From a virus: DNA of 64,000 bases. The translations under genes were made by a program, and so were the position numbers. Location: the IMG/VR virus record IMGVR_UViG_3300021364_003460, positions 124,001 through 188,000 of that record, one strand, 5' to 3'. Under the pieces are notes generated by a model. That model was not told the origin of the DNA. It worked only from the letters and a program-made list of their open reading frames with translations, and searched no databases. Each line of letters opens with the position of its first letter. Position 1 is the stretch's first letter. This document shows positions 26,686 through 34,765 of this stretch, piece after piece.

Positions 26686-28990
26686 CTTTAGAGTTCTTAA
26701 TAAAATTAATAATATCTTGAGTTGCTTTAGATATTACAGATTTAGCAGTAGGATTAAAATTAGTTCCATTAATATTAGTAAACATAGATATTATGTAAGA
26801 CTTGTTATTAATACTAACTAAACCTGCGTTTCCAGTAACTTGAGTAGTAAAACCAGCTTTATTAGCTATTGCATTACTATAATTAAACTTATAAATATTA
26901 GTTTCTAAAGCATTTCTAACTACAGAAGTACCTGTTCTAGTAGAAGAGTAAATTTTATTTAAAGCAGTTGATATATCTGTAACTGTTGATTTATTATTAC
27001 CTGGGTTTCTTTTATCAGCAGACATGTTTAAGTAATTTACAAATCTAGTAGAAGAATAACCACTTAATAGATTATTTATCTGGTTTAACCCTCCTAAATT
27101 TTTTATCAACATATTAGTTTCTAAATTTGTAGAGTTCTTTAACATTTGAATTAAACAGTTTTCTACAGTTATAGATGTTCCTAAATTACCTCCTTCTACA
27201 GGAATTACATCTTCTGTTATATGAAGTAAAGTAGATAAACTTAAATTTCCACTTTGTAATTTATCTAAAATTAAATCAGCTACTATTAACTTAATAGTAG
27301 AAGCTGGTGTTAAAGGAGAACTATTAACATCAACACCATAAAAATTACTATTTGTTTTTACTCCTATAGAGTGTAAATTATATTTGGTTTTTATCTGTTG
27401 TAAAAATATATTAAAATCTGAATTAGGATTACTAGTAGTTGATAAGTTTTGAGAAGTAGAGCAAAACAAAGTATCCTTAGCTTTCTGATTACCTACAAAC
27501 CTCCAATGCCAAGGCTCATAATCAATACCCTCTGAGTTACCTTTAAAATAGCTTAATTCTAAACCAAATTTAGTTGCATTCTTCTGAATAAACTTAAAAG
27601 CATCTGTTTGTTCAAAGGATTGATTAAGATTCTTTTTATCCAATCCATCATCTAAGTCCATAGCATATCCTGTATGGTGTTCACTAAAACCAGGTTTTGC
27701 ATTGACTTTAAATATTTGGGAGTCTGATTGACCTTCTTTTCTTTTTCTATTTATAATAGCTTGTTGGTCAGTAATACTTCTAAAACCAGAAACTAATATA
27801 ATTTTAATGCCTTCTTTTTGAGCAGCTTTCTTTAAGTCAACAAAAGCTTTTGCAGCATCAGGATGTAACTTAACTCCATTCTCTACTTGAATTAGCTGAG
27901 TAGCATCTTTATATTTACATCCTCTAGGTTTAGTATTTACAGGGACTTTCTCTTCTTTAGGTTTATAGTCAGGTTTATTTTGCTGCCCTTCTACATACTG
28001 CTCCCCTTGAGGTAACTCACTACCTAAAGCAGCTTGCATTTGTAATCCTACTAATTGTCTAGCTGCATCTCCTCTATTACAAGCCTGAGCTTGCTCTAAA
28101 TACATCTGAGCTAACTTTTTATATTGGTCTATAAAATATGAGTTAGGAAAAGGACTTCTTAAACTAGACTGACTTTTAACATTACTTTGTTTACTAACTA
28201 TAGGTTTTATTCCTGTAGTCTTTTTAGCTTCTTCTGGTGTAGTTTCTTTAATGATAGAAGTCTGAGCTAACAAGTCAGCTTGTCTATTATAATAATTAGC
28301 AAAGTCAACCAATTTAGCACATTTACTTTCAGCAGTACCCTCAGCTACATTAATAATATTAGCAGTGTAATTGATAATAGAATTAAAAGCATAGTTTACT
28401 TTATCTCCTACAGAAGTGGCTAAGTCTATAATCCCAGGTTGTCTATTAGCTTTAGCCTTGTCTTCTAAATTATCTGTAAACTCAGGAGAAGTAAAACTAT
28501 CATATAGATTGTTAGTTCCATATAAGTTGATAGTAGCTGCTGGGTCAGTAATCCTATTTGGATGACCTGAAGGTTGTTGAATTTCATATAACTGATTACT
28601 GTATTCTTCTAATTGAGCAAACTCTTGTAACTTACCTTCTTGATAGTATTTATCATAATTACCCTCAGTGTAAATAACTCCAGTAATAAACACTTCATCC
28701 CAACTACCATTAGCACAACTTAAAGAAACTAGAGTACCTTCATCTAAAGGAGCATATCTACCAACTCCATTAAAACCCCCTGTAGGAGATATATATTTAC
28801 ACCCTAAGAATAATGACCCTGTTTCTAATTCCTGTACATCATAAACCTGAGCTAAATGGTTCTCTCTACTTACGTTAACTATAGTTCCTTGCTTAACTAT
28901 AGGGGTGTTAGAGTTGTTTCCTCTGTAAACATTATTAAGAGCATTATTCCAAGTGTAAGTATCATTAGGATTATATATTTGATCTAACAT
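26678..28990 (-). CDS. tail spike/hub protein with VanY-type M15 peptidase and class-A beta-lactamase-like domains
   Basis: Three parts are visible in 770 residues. (1) Residues 30-110 resemble the OB-fold of gp5/VgrG-type spikes (GTIVNVSRENHLAQVYDV, then LDEGTLVSLSCANGSWDEV). (2) Residues about 355-500 form a D,D-carboxypeptidase of the VanY/M15 type: SGFRS at 401-405, SEHHTGYAMD with H438 and D445, and EPWHWRF with E492 and H495. (3) Residues about 520-765 match the class-A beta-lactamase/transpeptidase serine-hydrolase fold: SxxK at S564-K567 (PASTIKL), an SxN motif at S620-N622 (KNSTNLETN), and a KxG motif at K711-G713 (NKAGFTTQ). No clear omega-loop Glu is visible, so true beta-lactamase turnover is doubtful; a peptidoglycan DD-peptidase or binding role is likelier. 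The gene lies downstream of the hub gene in the late operon, as expected for a tail spike. Confidence 0.85.
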   Translation of the reverse strand: MLDQIYNPNDTYTWNNALNNVYRGNNSNTPIVKQGTIVNVSRENHLAQVYDVQELETGSLFLGCKYISPTGGFNGVGRYAPLDEGTLVSLSCANGSWDEVFITGVIYTEGNYDKYYQEGKLQEFAQLEEYSNQLYEIQQPSGHPNRITDPAATINLYGTNNLYDSFTSPEFTDNLEDKAKANRQPGIIDLATSVGDKVNYAFNSIINYTANIINVAEGTAESKCAKLVDFANYYNRQADLLAQTSIIKETTPEEAKKTTGIKPIVSKQSNVKSQSSLRSPFPNSYFIDQYKKLAQMYLEQAQACNRGDAARQLVGLQMQAALGSELPQGEQYVEGQQNKPDYKPKEEKVPVNTKPRGCKYKDATQLIQVENGVKLHPDAAKAFVDLKKAAQKEGIKIILVSGFRSITDQQAIINRKRKEGQSDSQIFKVNAKPGFSEHHTGYAMDLDDGLDKKNLNQSFEQTDAFKFIQKNATKFGLELSYFKGNSEGIDYEPWHWRFVGNQKAKDTLFCSTSQNLSTTSNPNSDFNIFLQQIKTKYNLHSIGVKTNSNFYGVDVNSSPLTPASTIKLIVADLILDKLQSGNLSLSTLLHITEDVIPVEGGNLGTSITVENCLIQMLKNSTNLETNMLIKNLGGLNQINNLLSGYSSTRFVNYLNMSADKRNPGNNKSTVTDISTALNKIYSSTRTGTSVVRNALETNIYKFNYSNAIANKAGFTTQVTGNAGLVSINNKSYIISMFTNINGTNFNPTAKSVISKATQDIINFIKNSKDV

Positions 28991-29032
28991 ATTAATTAAA
29001 TTCTTCTTTATAAAACTTCCAACCTTTATATT

Positions 29033-30874
29033 CTAGACATCTGAAACAGAAAGTAGCTGGGTTACAAAGCCTTTATCACCTTGAGCAGTCAGTCTATGCT
29101 GCACTACTCTAACTGTGTAGTAAGGAAGAATAAGATTGTTAATATCAGAAGGTAATCTGTTCACACTATTGATAGTATCATTAACAAATTTAGAAGCAAC
29201 AAGATTAGCTTCACCTCTTTGGTCTTGAGGTAAGTCTTTTACTGTAGCAGCTACTTTTTTAATCTCATCTCCTCTCTTAGTTTCTGTAAAGTTAACAGCA
29301 TCAGCTTTACTATCTACTACAGTATACGTCTTAAAATCATGCAAGAAAGTATTGTAAACTCTGATAGCTTCACCTGGACAGAAAGTAGGGTCCCCTACTA
29401 CTGACATTTCTATACCTTGAGTATCTCTACTCCAGACTCTAGCATTAGCTAAAGCAATAAGTAATGCACCATACTCTTGGTTAGGATAGGTAGCTAAACC
29501 CCCATCATAGATAATCTGTGTTTTACAAGGTGGAGCTACTGACCTATTAGCTAACTTAGGGTCTAATACAGAGTAGCCAAACCTTAGTGAGCCTATTAAT
29601 GAAGTTGCAGATCCTTTAGTAGTAGAGCTGTCTACAATTACAAAGTTATTAAAACTAAACAATGAAGAGCTAACCACTCTCATAGATTGAATCATTGCAT
29701 TGAAACTAGGCGGTTTAACATCAGGTACATCTTTAGGATAAGTTCTATGGAAGTAAGTTCTATATTGTCTGTCTACATCATCAAACCCTGATTCATCTTT
29801 CACTCTTGGACCTAATATAAAATCTCCATTAATGTGACTAGCAAAGAAATCCATAGGTCTCTCTTCAGTCTTAGCTATGTAATCTACTATCTCTAATGGA
29901 GTTTTATTAAGAACTTGTAAACTAGCTTTAGGTTCACCTTTAACTATAGGAGGTTTCTCTACCCAAGTATTAAATCTAGGTTTGGCTCGGTCATTCATTA
30001 TTCTACAAGTAGCAGTCTGAATCCAAGCTGCTGGATCTTGTTGAGGAAACTGTAAGTTAGTCTGTTCATTTTGTATAGTAAAACCTTTAACAGACATTCC
30101 TCTCTCAATCAGTCTCCAACATCTAGCCTTAGTTAAGTTTTCTCCAAAAGGATTACCACTAGCAGCATTAGCTAATTGTAATAAGATTTCTGTTCTATCT
30201 CCACTAGCTAACCCTGATAAAGTAGCTTCATTAGCAGCAGCCTCTTGATTAAGTGCATCTTTGTTAACTTTGCCTTGGAATGCTTTAAGACTAAGAACTC
30301 TAGTATCAGCAAAAACTCTAGTTCTATCTCTACATTGGAGAGTTACTTTAAAACCTTGAGGGTTGGCATCATAAGTAATGTTATCTATAAATCCCCAAAA
30401 GATAGGGCAAAGTGGTTTATCTGGATTGTGAGTTACTTCTTTATTACTATTATTAATATCAGTAAAGTTAAAAGGTACTTCATCTAGTAAGTCAGCAGTA
30501 ATAGGAGTAGTTGAAGAAGATACATAACCTGCATATATTCTTATTTCATCTTCTCTATCTAAGTAAGGATAATCACCTCCTCTATACAACTTTACATCAG
30601 GTAAAGAAGGTAGGAACATAGCAGTGTCAGGTAACTCACAAGTTAATGTTATCTGTGCTCGACTAGTTCCCCAATCTCTAGTTAAGTTAACAATAATTTC
30701 TTTAAGAGTCCACTCTAACTTAACTTTTTTCTTTTCATTAGGATTCTCTGGGTTAATGTAATCCCCTTTATCCCCAAAGTGATTAGTAAATAGAATAGGT
30801 TGGGTATTAGACTCTGCTGTAGCTAATGTGATTGCAGCAGCAGGAGTAGCAGCTTCAGGTGAGTATATTTTCAT
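29033..30874 (-). CDS. baseplate hub protein, gp27/gpD-like (613 aa)
   Basis: It resembles hub proteins of the late-control D / T4 gp27 group that link the tube to the spike. The N-terminal third has the usual strand-rich pattern: WTLKEIIVNLTRDWGTSRAQITL, then REDEIRIYAGYV, and FWGFIDNITYDANPQGFKVT with QCRDRTRVFADTRV. The central TPLEIVDYIAKTEERPMDFF and the C-terminal FCPGEAIRVYNTFLHDFKTYTVVDS are also typical. It sits between the tube gene and the spike/peptidase gene, the standard order. Residues 1-60 include an Ala-rich opening that may be flexible. Confidence 0.75.
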   Translation of the reverse strand: MKIYSPEAATPAAAITLATAESNTQPILFTNHFGDKGDYINPENPNEKKKVKLEWTLKEIIVNLTRDWGTSRAQITLTCELPDTAMFLPSLPDVKLYRGGDYPYLDREDEIRIYAGYVSSSTTPITADLLDEVPFNFTDINNSNKEVTHNPDKPLCPIFWGFIDNITYDANPQGFKVTLQCRDRTRVFADTRVLSLKAFQGKVNKDALNQEAAANEATLSGLASGDRTEILLQLANAASGNPFGENLTKARCWRLIERGMSVKGFTIQNEQTNLQFPQQDPAAWIQTATCRIMNDRAKPRFNTWVEKPPIVKGEPKASLQVLNKTPLEIVDYIAKTEERPMDFFASHINGDFILGPRVKDESGFDDVDRQYRTYFHRTYPKDVPDVKPPSFNAMIQSMRVVSSSLFSFNNFVIVDSSTTKGSATSLIGSLRFGYSVLDPKLANRSVAPPCKTQIIYDGGLATYPNQEYGALLIALANARVWSRDTQGIEMSVVGDPTFCPGEAIRVYNTFLHDFKTYTVVDSKADAVNFTETKRGDEIKKVAATVKDLPQDQRGEANLVASKFVNDTINSVNRLPSDINNLILPYYTVRVVQHRLTAQGDKGFVTQLLSVSDV

Positions 30875-30961
30875 ATAGTAATTTCATAAACAAATAACAC
30901 CTAGTTAGTTAAACTAAGTGCTATTTTAAGAGTTTAATTAAGGTATTAAATAGGAAGTTAA

Positions 30962-31699
30962 TTAAACCACATTACTATTTGAGTTAGTAGTATCAATTCC
31001 TTGTTGAATAGTAGAACCTCCAAACCTATTTGTTACATTAAAAGGTTTAAAGCTCTGTTGATAACTTCCAGTTGGGTCTATAATATATCCTTCAGCTACA
31101 CCTTCCCATCTGTTAGCAATAATACGTCTACCAGGCATAATACCTTCAGACATACTATCTAATTTACATCTAACTAAATGAATTCTTCCTCTATTTTTAG
31201 TTTGTTCAGGAGGATTCAGAAAAGTAGAATTTTTTAATCCAGCCTCAATAGGATTAAAATACCCTTCTGAAGGTCTAGGTCCAGACTCAGCTACATAAAC
31301 ATTTTGATTTATGCCTGTAGTACCTTGTAAACCTATAGCATTATAATCAATTGTAATTTGAAATCTTGGACCTCTTCCTATGTAAACATCTCTATTAAGA
31401 TCATTTGTTCCAAACCATGCAGATAAATTATCTACATTAATTTTACCCCTTTCTAGTACCCAGGCTATCTGAATCTCCCCATCATAGTATGTAGGAATTC
31501 TTTGACCTAAAGTAAGATAAGTTTCCGTAGCATTTCTAATAGTAAAAGTACAAGATTGAAATTGACCAACATCTAATACTTGTCCTGTTGATAAGTCAGT
31601 AGCCCATACTTCTACATCAAACCCTTGCATAGGGTCTATCTGAGTATTGTTAACTACTGCTCTAAAAGGATTTCCAGTTAAACTGCCTCTTATAGTCAT
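30962..31699 (-). CDS. tail tube protein (245 aa)
   Basis: Located directly downstream of the sheath gene. It contains LDVGQFQSCTFTIRNATETY, then LTLGQRIPTYYDGEIQIAW, a pattern characteristic of tube proteins in cyanophage and related myophage genomes, where hexamers stack into the tail tube. The rest is beta-rich with GRIHLVRCKLDSMSEGIMPG towards the C terminus. The leader is A/T-only with no Shine-Dalgarno, as for the sheath gene. Confidence 0.8.
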   Translation of the reverse strand: MTIRGSLTGNPFRAVVNNTQIDPMQGFDVEVWATDLSTGQVLDVGQFQSCTFTIRNATETYLTLGQRIPTYYDGEIQIAWVLERGKINVDNLSAWFGTNDLNRDVYIGRGPRFQITIDYNAIGLQGTTGINQNVYVAESGPRPSEGYFNPIEAGLKNSTFLNPPEQTKNRGRIHLVRCKLDSMSEGIMPGRRIIANRWEGVAEGYIIDPTGSYQQSFKPFNVTNRFGGSTIQQGIDTTNSNSNVV

Positions 31700-31721
31700 A
31701 TTATTTTTTTTATTTAGTTAT

Positions 31722-33956
31722 TTAAATACCTTGAGAAGCTAATCCATCATCATTATTTCTAATAATAGATATCTCAATTTCTCTGATTGAATATAGAGGT
31801 AAGAATCTGAAGCTTACATTGAGTTGTCCTAATGTATAAAGTCCAGGTGGATTATTTTCATTACCTACTAAAACACTGCTGTAATTAGCTATTTTTCCTT
31901 CTATAGAAAGCTGTCTTAAGTATTGCTCCACAGCTACTTGAACCTGACTTCTTACTCTTAAAGTATGAGTTTCCCCAATATAGAAAGAAAGAACATCATA
32001 TAAATCTTGTCTGATAGCGTCATAGCTTCTTCTAATATAGATATACTCCCAAGCAGGATCAGAAGTAAGAGTTCTACCTGTAGTAAATAAAAACGCTTGA
32101 GTAGCAGGATCTACATGAAGGACTTCTAACTTAGCATCTGTGTATAATTGCAATGCTGTAGAACTAGAGTTTCTAAAAGTATCTACTTCAGTAATATTTC
32201 TAACTGAACCAGCAGTTCTTCTAGCATTAGGAGATACATAAAAAGGAATAGCTGCAAGTACACCAGCATACAGAGCATCAGGAGACAAACCAAATCTAGG
32301 TGCATTAGGTTGACCAGCATAGGTAGCCCAACCAGCAACTTTAACCCCTCTTTGACTATTCAAACCTACAGTTTCTTGTTTAGCAGCATTAGGAGATAGG
32401 TTAGGTCTAGCATTTAAGATTGCCACCCTTAAACCATCTTTGTCTTTAGCTTTCTCACAATGAGTAATAAGAGCTTGCTGAATAGCAGCACTAAACTTAC
32501 CTGGAGTTAATACAATGTGAACTGGATAAGCTTCTAAAGCATTGATAGCTTTAATATAGTCATCATCAGTTACAGAAGGACCATCATAACCATCTTCAAG
32601 TGATACATCTAGTAACTTAGAAGGTCCATAGTAATCTACATGTCTAATGTCATCTACATCAGTTACAGTTACATCAGCAGGAGCCAATCTAACAGGAGAC
32701 TGGTTAACTAGGTTAACCTCATAACCTACGGGGTCTACAAACTTAGGTAAGAAAATACCTTTAATATAGATAGATTCAGATAACTGATTTAGTAATCCAT
32801 CTTTGTCTAAATCATTAAAGTTAAGTACATAAGATTCTGTACCTAATCTAGGGTTAAAGTTTCCAGCATTTAAGTCTGATACTTCTAACCTAAAAGAGTT
32901 TTGTGAATCTGGATATAAATTAACTCTAATATTATTACCATAGTCTCCAACATAATTAGCTTGAAGTCTAAGTAAAGGAGTACCGTTAATAGAATAAAAA
33001 TCTCTATAAGCTACTCTTGCACCATCTTCACCTCCAGACATAAATACAGCATTAGCTGAAGTTAAAGCAGGTGTAGTTGTAATACCAGGACTAACTGTAT
33101 CTAGTAACTCAAAGTAATAGCTAAATCTATTACCAATAGTACCTACAATATCAGTTTGATTACTATCTAATTCAAAGACAACTCCATTGTTAGCATCATT
33201 AAGAATTATCTCTTCTAATACTTCTAAACCTGAGACTGCACTAATAAAATTAGTAGCTATTTGATAAGGAATATCATTTTCATTAATAGGAATTGTAAAT
33301 ATATAAGAGTTAACTCTAACTTTAAATTCATCATCTTCAACTAGAGCTAAATCATTAGTTTGACCTACTTGACCAAAAGTAACTTCTACACCATTTGCTA
33401 CTGTCTGAGTAATACCCTTGTCAGCAGTTAAGTCAACTGTAATGTTATCTGTTACAGTAGCCCAATCAATAGTTTCATCTTCACCTAGTACAATAAATTT
33501 ATAATTAATAGTAGCAACATTAGTAGTAATGTCAGTTACTTTAAAAAAGTATCTACCACTAACTGAGCCAGTATATTTTCCAGATGTTACTATTACTTCC
33601 TCAATGTTAGTAACTTCTTGAGGTAAGCCAATAAACTTAAGATTAAAGTAAAGTGTGTTTGCTTTGGTTGCTACACCAGTAAAACTAACTTGACCTTTAG
33701 CTGGTGTAGCATTACCTAATACTCTTACACAAAGAAAGTCTTCTGCCCCTTGGTCTCTAGCAGCCTGATATGCAAGTGAACCTATTGAAGTATCATATCC
33801 ATAGTTGTTAGCAAAAAAGCTATCTCCAGTAATGAAAGTTGGAGTAGTAGACCCTCTGCTAAAAGTAGAAACAATTCCAATTCTATTTCTAATATTCTGC
33901 CTTATAGGAGTAAAACCAACATTATTCTCTATAAAGCTAATGGAGGGAATTCTCAT
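31722..33956 (-). CDS. tail sheath protein (744 aa)
   Basis: The N terminus (PSISFIENNVGFTPIRQNIR, then NNYGYDTSIGSLAYQAARDQG) and the conserved C-terminal sheath fold (WEYIYIRRSYDAIRQDL, then ETHTLRVRSQVQVAVEQYLR and SFRFLPLYSIREIEISI) identify the contractile sheath. A large beta-rich insertion (about 100-330) makes it longer than T4 gp18, suggesting extra surface domains on the tail. The leader is A/T-rich without a ribosome binding site. The tube gene follows after 22 nt. Confidence 0.92.
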   Translation of the reverse strand: MRIPSISFIENNVGFTPIRQNIRNRIGIVSTFSRGSTTPTFITGDSFFANNYGYDTSIGSLAYQAARDQGAEDFLCVRVLGNATPAKGQVSFTGVATKANTLYFNLKFIGLPQEVTNIEEVIVTSGKYTGSVSGRYFFKVTDITTNVATINYKFIVLGEDETIDWATVTDNITVDLTADKGITQTVANGVEVTFGQVGQTNDLALVEDDEFKVRVNSYIFTIPINENDIPYQIATNFISAVSGLEVLEEIILNDANNGVVFELDSNQTDIVGTIGNRFSYYFELLDTVSPGITTTPALTSANAVFMSGGEDGARVAYRDFYSINGTPLLRLQANYVGDYGNNIRVNLYPDSQNSFRLEVSDLNAGNFNPRLGTESYVLNFNDLDKDGLLNQLSESIYIKGIFLPKFVDPVGYEVNLVNQSPVRLAPADVTVTDVDDIRHVDYYGPSKLLDVSLEDGYDGPSVTDDDYIKAINALEAYPVHIVLTPGKFSAAIQQALITHCEKAKDKDGLRVAILNARPNLSPNAAKQETVGLNSQRGVKVAGWATYAGQPNAPRFGLSPDALYAGVLAAIPFYVSPNARRTAGSVRNITEVDTFRNSSSTALQLYTDAKLEVLHVDPATQAFLFTTGRTLTSDPAWEYIYIRRSYDAIRQDLYDVLSFYIGETHTLRVRSQVQVAVEQYLRQLSIEGKIANYSSVLVGNENNPPGLYTLGQLNVSFRFLPLYSIREIEISIIRNNDDGLASQGI

Positions 33957-34021
33957 GTTATATCTAATTTATAAAATCTAAATTAGATACTAAAGAATAC
34001 TTAATTGTTATTGGTATGCAA

Positions 34022-34765
34022 TTACTTCATTAAGTCAACTTCTAAAGATATATCTTCAAGAGGAAACTGCCATATCTTTCTCCAATCTCTTGTCATATAT
34101 CCATTTAATCTTATTAGTAGATAACCTCTAGTATCTAATACTGAAGTTCCTTTTTCCCAGGGTATTGTAGGTAAGTTAATATGTATAGGCTCCACTTTAC
34201 CTAATGTACTATATATATTATTTCCTAAAGGGAATCTCCATTGATGAGAAGTATCTTCTAAAGCTAACCTAGTTAATTCTATATATTGAGTAACAACATC
34301 TAAAGCAGGATTAATATATAAATCTACTTCTTTAGTTTCTCTATTTACCTTACCTATATCTTTAGGAAACACTACATGATTCTTGGGTACTTTAATTAAA
34401 GCTTCATCTTCAATTCTATTCTGACCATCTACATTAATACTTCTATAACTGTAGTCAATAATAAAGTGATATTTAGCTTCATCTTCATTAGCAACCCCTA
34501 AATTATAGCTACTATAAATAACTGAAGCATTAATAGTAGCAGGACTAGTTAAGTTATTATCAACAAATAAAGGATAGATAGAGCAAGTTAATCCATCATT
34601 AAGTGGAAATCCCCCTAAACCTAACCTATACTGAGATATTTCTATAGGTTCTCCAGTTAAAGTATGTTTAACTAATCCATTATTAAGTAAAGGGTGGTTT
34701 ACTAAAAAATAGTAAATAGAATAGTAAAGAGTAGTTATAGAAGGTGCAGCAATATTATCTAACAT
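34022..34765 (-). CDS. putative tail-terminator/neck protein (247 aa)
   Basis: No family is recognised from sequence. It begins with a hydrophobic helical segment (ITTLYYSIYYFLVNHPLLNNG) and is beta-rich later (YHFIIDYSYRSINVDGQ, then YLLIRLNGYMTRDWRKIW). Its place immediately upstream of the sheath in the operon is that of the tail-terminator or tail-completion gene in many myophages, such as T4 gp15. It overlaps the 686-residue gene by 11 nt. Assignment by context only. Confidence 0.4.
   Translation of the reverse strand: MLDNIAAPSITTLYYSIYYFLVNHPLLNNGLVKHTLTGEPIEISQYRLGLGGFPLNDGLTCSIYPLFVDNNLTSPATINASVIYSSYNLGVANEDEAKYHFIIDYSYRSINVDGQNRIEDEALIKVPKNHVVFPKDIGKVNRETKEVDLYINPALDVVTQYIELTRLALEDTSHQWRFPLGNNIYSTLGKVEPIHINLPTIPWEKGTSVLDTRGYLLIRLNGYMTRDWRKIWQFPLEDISLEVDLMK

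Noticed and set aside
26678-28990. True beta-lactamase (antibiotic resistance)
   Set aside because: SxxK, SxN and KxG motifs are present, but no omega-loop Glu is visible and the domain is fused to a tail spike, so a peptidoglycan-related role is likelier.
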